The notes beneath the pieces are model-generated. The model was not told where the DNA came from. It saw only the letters and a list, made by a program, of their open reading frames with translations, and ran no database searches. A DNA stretch of 38,595 bases, from the NCBI GenBank assembly GCA_905235605.1, contig CAJOMF010000015.1, positions 1 through 38,595 of the forward strand, given 5' to 3'. The stretch is from an uncultured bacterium (lineage in GTDB: Bacteria; UBP6; UBA1177). Shown here in pieces: positions 15,819 through 25,939 of the stretch. The position numbers were made by a program, and so were the translations under genes. Numbering within the stretch: position 1 is the stretch's first letter; every line of letters begins with the position of its first letter.

Positions 15819-17768
15819 TTATATCTTAAAAGTCAATGTCAGAACGTTGTTTTCGTTTTCGAATCTCCACTCGGTTTTTTCGGCTATCTGCTTTATCAGG
15901 CTGATCCCCATGCCGCCTTTGTCGAAAGATTCGAAATCCTTTTCTGCGGAACTTTCGCCGGCAAACGGGTCGAAGCGCATGCCGTTATCCTTCAGGGTGA
16001 CGGAGAGAACGCCGCCGCCTGCTGAACACGAGAATTTAATGTATGATGCGCCGGAATAGCTGACTATATTCACGAATGCCTCTTCGCACGCAAGGAGTGC
16101 TTTTTTGGCGCTGCCGCTTCCTGCGCATAGTTCCAGAACCGATTCTCGGACGGTTTTAAACTCATCGAGAGAAGGCTTGAGTTCAAGTTCGCTATCTTCA
16201 CCGCGGTAGAAAAGCGAAAGAACCGTTATGTCGTCGAACTGTTCGCAGCCTGCGAAAAACTCTTCAACCGAATTTTTAACTGAATTTGCGGCGGCAGAGC
16301 TCTCTTTCGGAGTGTTATTCTTCAAAAGAGAAAGAAGTCTTTCCGCGCCGTAGAAAGCTTTTTCCGTGTTCACAGCCTCGGTCACGCCGTCGGTATAAAG
16401 CAGGAATCCTTCGCCTTTTTTCAAAGTCAGATTTCCGTTTCTGATGCCTGCGTCTTCAAAAAGACCGAGCGCGATCCCGGGTTCTGGATTCAGTAACGAG
16501 ACTTCGCCTCCTGAAATCAGCAGAGGTGCGTTGTGACCGGCGTTGGCATACTGCACTCTGCCTGTCATCGGATCAATTACAACGATGAAAACCGTGGCAA
16601 ACATCCCTTCCGGATTCTGGGCGCAGAGATCGTCGTTTACTTTGTTGAGAACTGCCGCTGGATCCATGATCTGTTTCATTCTGTCGCGAAGTATCGACTT
16701 CGTGAGTGCCATGAACAGTGCGCCTCCGACACCTTTTCCGGAAATATCGCCTATCATAGCGCAGTAGTTGCCGTTTTCGAGGGTAAAAGCGTCGTAAAAA
16801 TCACCGCCGACCTCTTTTGCCGGCTGCATCAGTGCGGAAACATCGACACCGTTTCTGTTTTCACTGAAGGAAGCCGGAACCATGCCGTACTGTATTTTCC
16901 TTGCAACATCAAGCTGTGCTCTGGACTGCTCGCGCTCCGAGGTGATTGAAGCTATGTTTTCGATGTAGAGGTGAATGTCGCGCGACATCTTTTCGAAAGC
17001 TTCGGCAATGGATCTCATCTCGTCCTGCGAATTTACCTGCAAAGGTTCTTCCTCATGCGACGGATCGAAAGTCCGCATATGGTTTGCGATCGTTTTCACT
17101 GGGGTCACTATCCTGCGGTGGATTATAAAGAAAAGCACCATGTGGGCGATAAAGATGAGCAGCGAGATCGGGATCAGTGCCACAAAGAAATGTCTGGTGA
17201 TCCCTGCATTGTACAGATATAGAGCATCATCAGCGCCGATCAAAGCCCTGGCTTTGCCGTTATTATCGAAAAACGGGACTATCCAGGTCATATCCCCGCC
17301 GAATTCGTTTCTGAGGATAAAGAGTTCGTCGCTTATTTCCCCCTTTATCGCAGCCTGTTCCTGAGCATGGAGCGGATGACAGTCTCTTATCGTGCCAAGC
17401 CCCAGCCGTTCCGCAGCGATACGGTCGTTTTCGTCTTTTGAGGCAACAGCCATGATGTAGTGACACTCGTCGTTCCCTTCGATCGTGTAGACGTAAAGAT
17501 AGTCGAGTTCGAAACCTTTGCATATCGATCTCAGTCTGCGGCGTATTTTGCCGTAAAGTTCTTTGTTTTCCGGATCAGTCACGGTGTCAAGCCCGTATTC
17601 CGAGATTATTGCTCCGGCGACCCTGGCTGCGTTCCTGGAATCATCGCGGGAGGATTTTAGTGCCGACGAGTAGGAATTGCGGTAGGTGACGAGTGCGCAT
17701 GCGGCAATGACCGCGATCAGCTCCAGCGCAAGTACTACGATTATCTCTTTCTGGATGGAGTGTTTCAT
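15819..17768 (-). CDS. Membrane-bound SpoIIE/RsbU phosphatase fused to an anti-sigma-type kinase domain
   Basis: 649 residues. TM1 is at about 8-28, an extracytoplasmic sensor at 30-190 and TM2 at 193-217. HAMP follows (218-272), then a PP2C-type SpoIIE phosphatase (about 285-522) with ARKIQYGMVPASF, GGDFYDAF (321-328), MIGDISGKGVGGALF (338-352) and FDDITVLSLF (511-520). The C-terminus (540-649) is a HATPase_c_2 domain with CEEAFVNIVSYSG (N-box, 561-573), LKDNGMRFDPF and GGMGISLIKQ, like RsbW-type serine kinases. One protein may thus both phosphorylate and dephosphorylate an anti-anti-sigma factor. Its ATG overlaps the stop of the STAS gene by 4 bases, so that STAS protein is the obvious substrate. 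It responds to an unknown outside signal. Confidence 0.88.
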   Translation of the reverse strand: MKHSIQKEIIVVLALELIAVIAACALVTYRNSYSSALKSSRDDSRNAARVAGAIISEYGLDTVTDPENKELYGKIRRRLRSICKGFELDYLYVYTIEGNDECHYIMAVASKDENDRIAAERLGLGTIRDCHPLHAQEQAAIKGEISDELFILRNEFGGDMTWIVPFFDNNGKARALIGADDALYLYNAGITRHFFVALIPISLLIFIAHMVLFFIIHRRIVTPVKTIANHMRTFDPSHEEEPLQVNSQDEMRSIAEAFEKMSRDIHLYIENIASITSEREQSRAQLDVARKIQYGMVPASFSENRNGVDVSALMQPAKEVGGDFYDAFTLENGNYCAMIGDISGKGVGGALFMALTKSILRDRMKQIMDPAAVLNKVNDDLCAQNPEGMFATVFIVVIDPMTGRVQYANAGHNAPLLISGGEVSLLNPEPGIALGLFEDAGIRNGNLTLKKGEGFLLYTDGVTEAVNTEKAFYGAERLLSLLKNNTPKESSAAANSVKNSVEEFFAGCEQFDDITVLSLFYRGEDSELELKPSLDEFKTVRESVLELCAGSGSAKKALLACEEAFVNIVSYSGASYIKFSCSAGGGVLSVTLKDNGMRFDPFAGESSAEKDFESFDKGGMGISLIKQIAEKTEWRFENENNVLTLTFKI

Positions 17769-18058
17769 GCTTCTATATGGAGTCTTTTGTCAAATCCCGC
17801 CATGCTGAGCACGCTCATAATGTCGGACTGGACGTTGCGGAGCGTGAGTTTTCCGTTCATCTTCTTGTGTGCCGCGACTATCTGACGGAGTCCCGCCGAC
17901 GAGATGTATTCCAGTTTCTCGAAGTCAAAGACGAGCGTTTCAGTGTTTCCGTCGAGTTCTGCAACAGCCTTCTCTAGTTCAGGCGAAGACTGGGTGTCGA
18001 GCCAGCCGCTGACCTTCAGGACCGCTTCCGTACCGTTTGTGATCTTCTCTACTGCCAT
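17765..18058 (-). CDS. STAS-domain anti-sigma factor antagonist
   Basis: 97 residues, the normal length for SpoIIAA/RsbV proteins: a full STAS fold with LKVSGWLDTQSSPELEKAV, then LVFDFEKLEYISSAGLRQI. The usual phosphorylated Ser is in YISSAGL (S53 or S54). It would bind and sequester an anti-sigma factor when unphosphorylated. The adjacent overlapping gene provides a matching phosphatase and kinase domain. No sigma factor gene is in the window, so the output is elsewhere. It lies 12 bases after the phosphopantetheinyl transferase gene in the same direction. Confidence 0.9.
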   Translation of the reverse strand: MAVEKITNGTEAVLKVSGWLDTQSSPELEKAVAELDGNTETLVFDFEKLEYISSAGLRQIVAAHKKMNGKLTLRNVQSDIMSVLSMAGFDKRLHIEA

Positions 18059-18070
18059 GATTTCCTCCCT

Positions 18071-18788
18071 TTAAGCATAAATTTTTGAATCGTATTCCGT
18101 TTGTCTGTTTAAAATCTCTCTGAAATCAACTGTTTCGACCTGCATTTCACCGAGTTTTCCTGCAACGCAGAGTGCACATTTGTATCCGTGAAAAGCACCG
18201 TTCTCGACAAAATCATAATTATTCGAATCAAGGTTCTGTCTCACGCTGATACCACCGTTTTTACCGATGATGATACTGAACGAATCGAGCGGCAGCTTCA
18301 TCCCGAGCCCCGTCGCTTTCATAAAACTCTCTTTCAGCGTCCAGTAACGGAAAAAAAGTTCATTCCTCTCTTCCGAAGCCGGAAGGAGCCGCGATATTTT
18401 CATATTCTTCACGGAAAAAGAATTTTTTCGCGATATCAAGGTCAGTTTCCGTCACTTTTTCAATGTCGCAGCCGATCCTGTTTTCAGAGACCGCGACCAT
18501 GACAATTTCTTCAGAATGGGAAATATTGAAATTGAACCCAGCAAGTCCTTTGATAAAAGGCTTTCCGTTGGTTTCAAAGCCGTAACGGATCTCAGGGAGA
18601 GTGATCCCGCAGTCAGTCAGAGCCTTTCTTAAAAGCACCTCAGCGCCTATTGAAAGCACTCTGTCTTTCAGAAAACGGTAGCGGGAGACTTTCTCCTTCC
18701 GCTCTGCCAAAACTGAGTCAAAGGCGACCCCGTAAAGTCCGCTTTCTTTCAAAGGTTCAGTATTTGCGACGTATGCAAGGGTGTTCAT
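18071..18788 (-). pseudogene. 4'-phosphopantetheinyl transferase, frameshifted as read
   Basis: Two overlapping frames make up one Sfp/AcpT-type enzyme of about 239 residues, which loads the phosphopantetheine arm from CoA onto carrier proteins. The first frame (18788-18360) contains FNISHSEE, the GCDIEKV Mg-binding motif and FFFREEYENI. The second (18439-18071) continues with SRLLPASEERNELFFRYW and TLKESFMKATGLG, the conserved W-x-x-K-E-x-x-x-K motif. The switch falls near 18390-18405 and would be repaired by one base fewer in an AAAA run (TGAAAATAT on the coding strand). The frameshift may be real, a sequencing or assembly error, or recoding. All catalytic motifs are intact, so recent damage or an error is most likely. 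It lies between guaA and the STAS gene. Confidence 0.8.
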
Positions 18789-18807
18789 CTATTCTTTTGA
18801 GTCGCTT

Positions 18808-20340
18808 CTATTCCCACTCGATAGTTGCCGGCGGTTTCGAGCTGATGTCCATGACTACGCGGTTTATTCTCTTGACTTCGTTGATGATGCGCGAACTTAC
18901 TTTTTTGAGGAATTTCGGGTCAAATTCGAACCAGTCTGCCGTCATGAAGTCGTCCGTTTTGACGGCGCGCAGTGCCACGACGTATTCGTAAGTGCGGCAG
19001 TCGCCCATGACGCCTACGGTCTTGACGGGAAGGAGCACGACGAACGCCTGCGAAATTTCATCGTAAAGCCCTGCATTCCTGATTTCCTCGATGAAAATGT
19101 GGTCTGCTTCCTTGAGTATATCGCACTTTTCGCCGGTGACTTCGCCCAAAATCCTGACAGCAAGCCCCGGTCCGGGGAAGGGATGGCGCTTGATGAGCTT
19201 CTCGGGGAGACCGAGTCTGAGCCCGAGTTCGCGCACTTCGTCTTTGAAGAGGTCACGCAAAGGCTCGACGAGTTTCAGCTTCATGTTTTCGGGAAGTCCG
19301 CCCACATTGTGGTGGCTTTTTATAGTGGTCGAAGCACCTTTTTTGTTGACGGAACTTTCGATAACGTCGGGATAGATCGTTCCCTGCGCTAAGAAATCTG
19401 CGTCTTTGATCTTGTTTGCTTCGCGCTCGAAAACTTCGATGAACGTGTTCCCGATGATTTTCCTTTTCTTTTCAGGCTCGGTGACACCAGACAGTTTGGT
19501 AAGAAATTCATCACGGGCGTCAACTACGATGAGGTTGAGCATGTCCTTGAAGTTCGCTTCGACCTCTTCGCGCTCGTTTTTGCGCAGAAGACCGTTGTCA
19601 ACGAAGATCGCGGTGAGATTTTTGCCTATCGCCTTGGCCAGAAGCGCCGCGGTGACCGATGAATCGACCCCTCCCGAAAGACCGAGGACCACTTTTTTGT
19701 CCTGAATGGTGTTTTTGAGGTTCTCAGTCGCGATTTTTATGTAGTTCTCCATTTTCCACTCAGCCTTTGCGCCGCACACTTCGAAGAGGAAGTTGGAAAG
19801 CATTTTCCTGCCTTCGAGAGAGTGGTTGACCTCTGGATGAAACTGGACGGCATAGATTTTTTTCTCATCGTTTCCTATCGCTGCGAACGGGATCGTATCA
19901 GTTTTTGCTATCGGATAAAATCCATGCGGGATCTCCGAAACGTAGTCGCTGTGGCTCATCCAAACCTGTGTTTTAGGCGAAATCCCTTTGAAAAAAGGCG
20001 AATCCGGAGCTAGGTTTTCGATGTAGGCGCGGCCGTATTCGCGGCTTTTTCCGCTGCTCAGTTTTCCGCCGAGGCGCGATGAAGTGAGCTGCATCCCGTA
20101 GCAGATGCCGAGTATCGGGATCCCGAGTTCGAAAATTTCGGGATCCACGTCGGGAGAGCCTTCGTCGTTGACTGACGAAGGACCGCCTGAGAAAATTATT
20201 CCTTTTGGCACGAAATCTTTAATGAAATCAAGGGTTACATTGAACGGCTTGAGCTCGCAGTAAACATTCATCTCCCTGATCCTTCTTGCGATGAGCTGGT
20301 TGTACTGTGAACCGAAATCGAGAATGAGAATCTTATCCAT
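18808..20340 (-). CDS. guaA: GMP synthase (glutamine-hydrolysing)
   Basis: 510 residues, full length. The N-terminal class I glutamine amidotransferase has the nucleophile C80 in GICYGMQ, and H168/E170 in VQFHPEV. The ATP-pyrophosphatase domain has the P-loop [10 protein letters not shown] (220-228). The C-terminal dimerisation domain ends [17 protein letters not shown], as in canonical GuaA. It converts XMP to GMP in the cytoplasm using glutamine and ATP. It starts 8 bases after the pepD stop and ends 19 bases before the phosphopantetheinyl transferase, so it is probably co-transcribed with both. Confidence 0.97.
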   Translation of the reverse strand: MDKILILDFGSQYNQLIARRIREMNVYCELKPFNVTLDFIKDFVPKGIIFSGGPSSVNDEGSPDVDPEIFELGIPILGICYGMQLTSSRLGGKLSSGKSREYGRAYIENLAPDSPFFKGISPKTQVWMSHSDYVSEIPHGFYPIAKTDTIPFAAIGNDEKKIYAVQFHPEVNHSLEGRKMLSNFLFEVCGAKAEWKMENYIKIATENLKNTIQDKKVVLGLSGGVDSSVTAALLAKAIGKNLTAIFVDNGLLRKNEREEVEANFKDMLNLIVVDARDEFLTKLSGVTEPEKKRKIIGNTFIEVFEREANKIKDADFLAQGTIYPDVIESSVNKKGASTTIKSHHNVGGLPENMKLKLVEPLRDLFKDEVRELGLRLGLPEKLIKRHPFPGPGLAVRILGEVTGEKCDILKEADHIFIEEIRNAGLYDEISQAFVVLLPVKTVGVMGDCRTYEYVVALRAVKTDDFMTADWFEFDPKFLKKVSSRIINEVKRINRVVMDISSKPPATIEWE

Positions 20341-20348
20341 AAAAACCT

Positions 20349-21821
20349 CTATTTGCTGAGTTCTTTCAGCAGTTCTACACAGAAATCCCAGACTTTTCCA
20401 ACAGTTGCGATCTCAAGTCTTTCGTCGGGAGTGTGGGGGTTTTTGATCGTCGGACCGAATGAAACCATGTCCATTCCTTCGTTTTTCGAGCCGATGATGC
20501 CGCATTCAAGTCCTGCGTGGATGATCTCGACTTTCGGAGCATTGCCGAAAAGTCTGGTGTAGATTTCGACGCATTTTTTGTTGAGTGCACTGTCCATGTT
20601 CGGTTCCCAGCTCGGATAACCGTCGCTCGTCTCTGTTTTTGCTCCTGCTGCGACTGCGATCCCTTCGATCTTTCTTGAAAGCCAGTCAAGTTTGCTTTCA
20701 ACGGAGCTCCTCTGGCTTGAAAGTATCGAAACTTTACCTGTTTCGCTTCTCAAAAGAGAGCCTCTGCTGGTCGGCATCGCTATTTTGACCGTCGCGAAGT
20801 TGTTCGAAGTTTCGGGAAGACCTTCGATATCCTTGCTCATAGCGGCTACTCCGTGAGGCATAGCCATCATTATTCCGATGAGTTTCTTAGTATCTTTTTC
20901 GCTGATTTCGTTGCGGTAGTTGTTTGCGACCGGAGTGATGTCGATTTTAATGTTCGGTTCGGCATATCCGATTTCGCTGATTATTTTCCCGCGGAGAGCT
21001 CCCAAAGCAACGGAGACATCCTTGTCTGTCGAGAATACCGCCTTGGTTTCACGCGGGATGGCGTTGTGTGCGCTGCCGCCTTCGATAAAGATGAGTTTTG
21101 TTGCCGCATTCCTTGCCGCTTCGTCGAGCAGTCTTGCTGCGATGATGTTGGAATTTCCTCTGGGAAGATTGATGTCGATGCCGCTGTGACCGCCTGAAAG
21201 CCCCCAGACTTTGAGTTCGTAGAAGAATTTGTCGTCTGCCGGAACTTCAACGGGTTCATACTCGAATTCGATCTTTGTGTCTCTTCCGCCTGCACAGCCG
21301 ATCGTGAAAACGCCTTCGTCCTCGGTGTCGATGTTGAGGAGTATCTTTCCCGTGAGCCAGCCGGGTTTGAGCGTATTCGCGCCGGTAAGACCTGTCTCTT
21401 CGTCGATCGTGAAAAGAAGTTCGAGCGGCGGATGGATTACATCCGGATCAGTTGCAAGAAGAAGCCCCATTGCAAGAGCGATACCGTCGTCAGCACCGAG
21501 CGTCGTGCCGTCAGCTCTGAGCCATTCGCCGTCAACGATGCATTTGATCGGATCTTTGCTGAAATCGTGAGCGCTGCCTGCGATTTTTTCGCAGACCATG
21601 TCCATGTGACCCTGAATAACGACCGTCGGTTTCTCTTCGTAGCCCGGAGTTGCCGGAGCTTTGATGAGGACGTTCATCGATTCGTCTCTTTCTGCTTTGA
21701 GACCGTGTTTTTCTGCCCATTCTACGAGCCATGCGCTGATTTTTTCTTCGTGCTTGCTCTGACGCGGAACCTTGTCGAGTTCTTCGAATAAATCGAGAAC
21801 AGCCTGAGTTTTGTTGTTCAT
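20349..21821 (-). CDS. pepD: Aminoacyl-histidine dipeptidase (PepD-type, M20/M25 family)
   Basis: 490 residues from the ATG at 21821, preceded on the coding strand by GGAGGG; longer frames upstream lack a ribosome-binding site. Metal-ligand motifs of PepD are present: [12 protein letters not shown] (His), [12 protein letters not shown] (bridging Asp), [10 protein letters not shown] (catalytic Glu-Glu), and HAGLECG near the C-terminus. The lid-domain motif GGHSGIDI is also present. Cytoplasmic zinc enzyme cleaving dipeptides such as Xaa-His. First gene of the minus-strand run ending with the SpoIIE gene; divergent from the acyltransferase. Confidence 0.92.
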   Translation of the reverse strand: MNNKTQAVLDLFEELDKVPRQSKHEEKISAWLVEWAEKHGLKAERDESMNVLIKAPATPGYEEKPTVVIQGHMDMVCEKIAGSAHDFSKDPIKCIVDGEWLRADGTTLGADDGIALAMGLLLATDPDVIHPPLELLFTIDEETGLTGANTLKPGWLTGKILLNIDTEDEGVFTIGCAGGRDTKIEFEYEPVEVPADDKFFYELKVWGLSGGHSGIDINLPRGNSNIIAARLLDEAARNAATKLIFIEGGSAHNAIPRETKAVFSTDKDVSVALGALRGKIISEIGYAEPNIKIDITPVANNYRNEISEKDTKKLIGIMMAMPHGVAAMSKDIEGLPETSNNFATVKIAMPTSRGSLLRSETGKVSILSSQRSSVESKLDWLSRKIEGIAVAAGAKTETSDGYPSWEPNMDSALNKKCVEIYTRLFGNAPKVEIIHAGLECGIIGSKNEGMDMVSFGPTIKNPHTPDERLEIATVGKVWDFCVELLKELSK

Positions 21822-21998
21822 TTTTCCCTCCGAAATGATTGTTAATAAACAAAAACAAACGATTATAGCGATTTTCTTTTTTACGGCAAAAATTATGAGA
21901 AGTATGGTGAAAAACATGCGTATTCTTCGGTATTACTTGATTTTTAAACGTGCTTAATATAAAAATCGCGGTTTTGAGTTATTGACATGGAGAAACTT
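21822..21998. other. Divergent promoter region between pepD and the acyltransferase gene
   Basis: About 177 A+T-rich bases. A possible plus-strand promoter is ACTTGA (21935-21940) with TATAAA (21958-21963), 17 bases apart. No gene is seen. Confidence 0.4.
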
Positions 21999-22895
21999 AT
22001 GTCAGAAAAAAAAGAATTGCTTTACGAAACGCTCAAAGGATGGGAAGATGCACTACCGGACGATATAGTTCCCGCCGTCAGAAATTTTGTTGATGCGCAA
22101 CCCGACAGTTCAGTTTCGGAGTTCCTGGAAAAATATAAAGTTGCAGGTGAGGACTGGGGCTATTCGGAAGGTTCTGAATTTGTCCGCAATATTATGAAAG
22201 TTGTCCTCGATATCATGCTTAAGTTCGATATCAAAGGCACTGAAAATCTTGATAATGCTTTGAATTTACTAGCTGAAGGGAAAGCTGACAGGCTCGTTTT
22301 CGTGGCAAACCACGTCAGTTATTCAGATGCCAATATTTTTGCTGCGGCTTTTGACGAAGATTTTGCCAAGGCGGGGCTTGCAGGACAACTGGCCGTCATC
22401 GCAGGGCCGAAAGTTTTTTCGCATCCCGTCAGAAAATTCGCGAGCATGCACTTCAATTCGCTTCTTATCGCCCAGTCGCAGACTGTTGCATCGGTGCCTG
22501 TTGCATACCCGATCCGAGTTATCGCCAGAGCTGCCGCGAGAGTTGCTGAAGATATTAAGGCGAGAGTTAAAATGTTCCTCGTTTTTCCTGAAGGCAAGCG
22601 CAGCCGTGACGGGAGCATGGATCACTTTCTTGCCGGAGTTTACAGAATGATCGACACAGGTGAAAATGTTCTCGTTCAGCCGGTTTCGATTCTGGGCGGT
22701 GAAAAACTGCTCCCGATATCGCAGGGAAAACTTTATCCGTCAGATATAAGGATAAATGTCGGGAAAGCTGAATATGTTTCTGATATTCTTGAAGAAATCG
22801 GCGATACTCAGGGGCTCAAACAGGCGTTTATGGACAACCTCGGAAAAAAAGTCGCATCCCTTCATCCCGAAGAGCTGCGCGGCGTTTATAAATAG
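21999..22895 (+). CDS. PlsC-type glycerolipid acyltransferase
   Basis: 298 residues from the ATG at 21999, which has GGAG six bases upstream; another in-frame ATG at 21987 contains that site and is less likely. The acyltransferase block I is NHVSYSD (H105-x4-D110), and block III is VFPEGKRSRDG (about 195-205). A helical N-terminal extension of about 80 residues precedes the catalytic domain. It probably transfers an acyl group to a glycerol-phosphate or lysophospholipid at the inner membrane. No transmembrane helix stands out. It begins a plus-strand series of envelope genes; the next gene starts 9 bases later. Confidence 0.82.
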   Translation: MSEKKELLYETLKGWEDALPDDIVPAVRNFVDAQPDSSVSEFLEKYKVAGEDWGYSEGSEFVRNIMKVVLDIMLKFDIKGTENLDNALNLLAEGKADRLVFVANHVSYSDANIFAAAFDEDFAKAGLAGQLAVIAGPKVFSHPVRKFASMHFNSLLIAQSQTVASVPVAYPIRVIARAAARVAEDIKARVKMFLVFPEGKRSRDGSMDHFLAGVYRMIDTGENVLVQPVSILGGEKLLPISQGKLYPSDIRINVGKAEYVSDILEEIGDTQGLKQAFMDNLGKKVASLHPEELRGVYK

Positions 22896-22904
22896 GAGAT
22901 TTTT

Positions 22905-24278
22905 ATGTCGAAAATTTTTCGTTTTCTGTTTGTTGCGGTTTTTGCTGCGGCGTTCATGTCGTGCGATTCTGACACGAAGCTCATTTATCCGCCTGCCGGA
23001 GTTGTAAACCGCGTTACCGATTTTTACTTTTTCAATGACGGAAAAAGTTTTATCTATCTCAGCAGCAACATGAACCGCAGATACGATTTCGGCGAGCTGG
23101 TTCTCATGGAGATCGATGACGAAGGTGATCTCGTCTATAAAAATTCACTTCTTGTTCCCTCCATCGCCGGCAAAATGACGGTTTCATCCGACGAGAAGGA
23201 TGTTTTCGTTACGACACGCGACAAACACGGTGTCGTCAGAGCTAAAATTGCGGGAAAATCAGGAAGTTACAGGCTGCAGTACGAGAAAGGGACGAAAGGG
23301 GATTATCCCGATATTCTGAAAACCAAAAAAGAGCCTTACGCACTTGCTCTCAGCGAAGACGAGTCAAAACTTCTCGTCACCCATATCCTGAACGGCGAGC
23401 TTTCGGTCATCGACATCGAAGACTGGAAGGTGATAAAGACTTCAAAACTCAAATTCGGTGTCACAGAAATACTTTACGACAAAAATTCGGGTTATTTTCT
23501 CGCTTCTCACAGGAGTTCCGGCAATATTTCGCTGATAGAGGCGCGGGAAACTCTCGAAAATTTCAATGTTTCGGTGCTTCAGCTCCCGATAGACCTCCCG
23601 ACGAAAGGATTTGATGTCCGCTCGATCAAGCAGTCGGGCGACGGAGAGCTTTTTTACGCTGTTTTCCAGAACAGTTACAACGAAGACACCTACGAATACG
23701 TTTATGACGAAGACACCGCACCGCAGATCGTCACTTTCAGGATCGAGGACAAAGAACTTAAAATCGTGAAAACTCTTACAGTTGCCGGAAATCTGGGCGA
23801 AATGGCGGTTCTGCCTTACAGCTCCGAAACTGCAGCAAGCGGTGAAGATACGGCTGATGACAGTGATATTGCGGAAGAGAGCGACGAGGATGAGATTAGC
23901 GACGACGATAATTCCGAAACCGATATCGTCGTAAAATCGGCTGAAGATGAAGAAACCGATGAAGAAGAAACTGACGACAGCGATGCGGCTGAAGCGGTGG
24001 AAAACAAAACTTCACAGCGTATCGGAGACTTGATTTTCGTTACGGTTCCGAGCGAGGAAAAAGTTATCATAATCGATTCGGCAAGAAATTCCGTCCGCGA
24101 CGAGATTTCCTACAAAGACGATAAAAAAGACTGCAAACCCTATCAGATTTATGCGAAAAGTACCGGGAATACAACGGGTTATCTTTTTGTTTCGTGCTTC
24201 CAGAACGACAGGGCATACATCTACTCGATAGATCTTATGTCGGAAAAAGTCATTGAGAAAATCGGAGTTCTCGAATGA
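22905..24278 (+). CDS. Lipoprotein with beta-propeller-like repeats and acidic insert
   Basis: 457 residues. The signal peptide MSKIFRFLFVAVFAAAFMSC ends in a lipobox (FMSC, Cys20). The body has repeated strand patterns of the YncE/WD-like type, for example SFIYLSSNMNRRYDFGELVLMEID, ALALSEDESKLLVTHILNG and LSVIDIEDWKVIKTSKL. Residues about 305-365 are a low-complexity Asp/Glu/Ser insert between propeller blades. GGAG precedes the ATG. The stop overlaps the next start (ATGA). The function is unknown; it probably sits in the outer or inner membrane facing the periplasm or surface. Confidence 0.75.
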   Translation: MSKIFRFLFVAVFAAAFMSCDSDTKLIYPPAGVVNRVTDFYFFNDGKSFIYLSSNMNRRYDFGELVLMEIDDEGDLVYKNSLLVPSIAGKMTVSSDEKDVFVTTRDKHGVVRAKIAGKSGSYRLQYEKGTKGDYPDILKTKKEPYALALSEDESKLLVTHILNGELSVIDIEDWKVIKTSKLKFGVTEILYDKNSGYFLASHRSSGNISLIEARETLENFNVSVLQLPIDLPTKGFDVRSIKQSGDGELFYAVFQNSYNEDTYEYVYDEDTAPQIVTFRIEDKELKIVKTLTVAGNLGEMAVLPYSSETAASGEDTADDSDIAEESDEDEISDDDNSETDIVVKSAEDEETDEEETDDSDAAEAVENKTSQRIGDLIFVTVPSEEKVIIIDSARNSVRDEISYKDDKKDCKPYQIYAKSTGNTTGYLFVSCFQNDRAYIYSIDLMSEKVIEKIGVLE

Positions 24279-25930
24279 GAAACGCGTGCAGGTTATTTAT
24301 TATTTGTTTGGTTTTTCTGATTGCTGTATCGTGCAGTTCAAGCGGTCCGAACTACGTTTTCGACAGCCCTGCGGCATATACGACAGTGCAGGGAGCGGTC
24401 TGCAAAAGCGGAAGGACTTCATACATGGCTTTTGTCGTTGACAATACGGCCAAATACGGCGCAAGAATAAAGAAAATCAGCGGCTGCGAGAAAAAAATCG
24501 ATAAAGGTTTCAAAGACAAGCGCGACAAAAAACGCGGAATATATGTCGGCGGGACAGGTGTTTCGATCGACAAAATAATCTCGAACGGAGAGGCTCTTGT
24601 GGCTGTCGCATCCACCGGTCAGGTCATGTCCGAAAACTGGAAGGACAGAAAAAAAGAGGATAAGCGTCTGCCTGATCACAGAGGAAGGATCGTTCTCAGA
24701 AAATTCGATAACAAAATAGAACATGACAAGGAGTTCAACCGCAGTTTTCTTCTCGATTTTTACCCAGAAATCGTGAAAAGCTATGGTGACGAAGGATTTT
24801 TCTTCTCGGGTTCCGATTTCGCGGCATACTACATCGGTTTTGTCGATACTGAAGGAAACGGCGAGTCTCTTCAGATCGATTTTCCTGTTGCCGAAATGGC
24901 TGTTATCGGTCAAAAAGTCTACCTTTTCGATGATCTTACAGGCACGGTTTACACCGTCGGCAAAGATCTGGAACCCGAGGAAGCTGCGGTTCTGGGCGAT
25001 TACATTGAAGGGCGGATGGTTCGTATTTACGGCGGAAAACTGGCATTTTTCAAAGACAACAAGCTCGAAATATTCGATTCCGACCTCAACTCTTTAAATA
25101 CCCTCGAAACCCCTGAGGGCTTTGATATTTCGGCTGTGAACATCTTCCCCTACAGTTCAGCCTACAAATACAGAAAATTCGAAGGGGAAACGCTTTCTGA
25201 AAAAGTTCAGGTTTTCAAAAAAGACTTGAGTGATGAAGAGAAGGAGGCACTTTCCGACGAAAATACCGAAATTTCTGCTTCATGGGAAACGGTTGAAGCC
25301 GGAAACGGCGATATAATCTGGATCGGTATGAAAAACGGGTATGTCAGAGCTTACGATTTTGCTGCTTCGAGCTGGCTGCTGGAACCTTTTGATGATAAGG
25401 CAACTTCTACTTACGAACTTGAAATGAGACCTTATCTTGCTTCAAGCTATGCTTCGTTTCCTAAAAACAGCGAAACGACTTATGACAACGCTCCGTTTAT
25501 CGACAAAATCGAAGTGGCGCGCGGTATCACTTCGCCTATGACCTACAGATTTGTCTACGAAGGACTTGCCGAAGACGGTTCTGCCGCGAAAGGAGCCTAC
25601 GCTGTTACACGGGAGGTCTTCGGCAGAAGAGTTGATGCAGGTACTGCAGCAGAGCTCGCAGGCAGTGATCCCGAAGATTCGTTCTCGTTTGAAGACGACT
25701 TCGTTTCGGTGTCCATCCGCCGCGCAGACGACAGTTTTGCAACGGAGGCTGAAACTTCTTTTTATTTTACGATAGGACAGGGGATCCCGTTCGTGGGATT
25801 TGCTTCGGCAGACATAATGACTGAGATCGAAAGCCCTGCGCCTATGAGATTCTTCGGTTTTTCGTCTCTCACACGCAGATTCGTGGAATATGACATGACT
25901 AAAGATAAAGTTGAAAAGGTCTACAAATAG
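24275..25930 (+). CDS. Second lipoprotein, propeller-like, unknown function
   Basis: 551 residues. Lipobox IAVSC (Cys20) follows a hydrophobic signal (CRLFIICLVFLIAVSC). The body is beta-rich with a Lys-rich stretch (about 55-85, including KKIDKGFKDKRDKKRG) and segments such as VYLFDDLTGTVYTVGKDLE and LEIFDSDLNSLNTLE that look like propeller blades. No enzyme motif is recognised. It overlaps the preceding lipoprotein gene by 4 bases and the next gene follows after 9 bases, so the proteins are probably made together and may form a pair. Confidence 0.7.
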   Translation: MRNACRLFIICLVFLIAVSCSSSGPNYVFDSPAAYTTVQGAVCKSGRTSYMAFVVDNTAKYGARIKKISGCEKKIDKGFKDKRDKKRGIYVGGTGVSIDKIISNGEALVAVASTGQVMSENWKDRKKEDKRLPDHRGRIVLRKFDNKIEHDKEFNRSFLLDFYPEIVKSYGDEGFFFSGSDFAAYYIGFVDTEGNGESLQIDFPVAEMAVIGQKVYLFDDLTGTVYTVGKDLEPEEAAVLGDYIEGRMVRIYGGKLAFFKDNKLEIFDSDLNSLNTLETPEGFDISAVNIFPYSSAYKYRKFEGETLSEKVQVFKKDLSDEEKEALSDENTEISASWETVEAGNGDIIWIGMKNGYVRAYDFAASSWLLEPFDDKATSTYELEMRPYLASSYASFPKNSETTYDNAPFIDKIEVARGITSPMTYRFVYEGLAEDGSAAKGAYAVTREVFGRRVDAGTAAELAGSDPEDSFSFEDDFVSVSIRRADDSFATEAETSFYFTIGQGIPFVGFASADIMTEIESPAPMRFFGFSSLTRRFVEYDMTKDKVEKVYK

Positions 25931-25939
25931 GAGGAAAAA

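Noticed and set aside
18781-19392. 203-codon open frame on the plus strand
   Set aside because: It lies wholly antisense to guaA's conserved C-terminal part and has no ribosome-binding site or family motif.
20349-21917. A PepD start 96 bases further upstream giving a hydrophobic N-terminus
   Set aside because: It would look like a membrane anchor, but PepD is cytoplasmic and the ATG at 21821 has a GGAGG-type site and the family's usual N-terminus.
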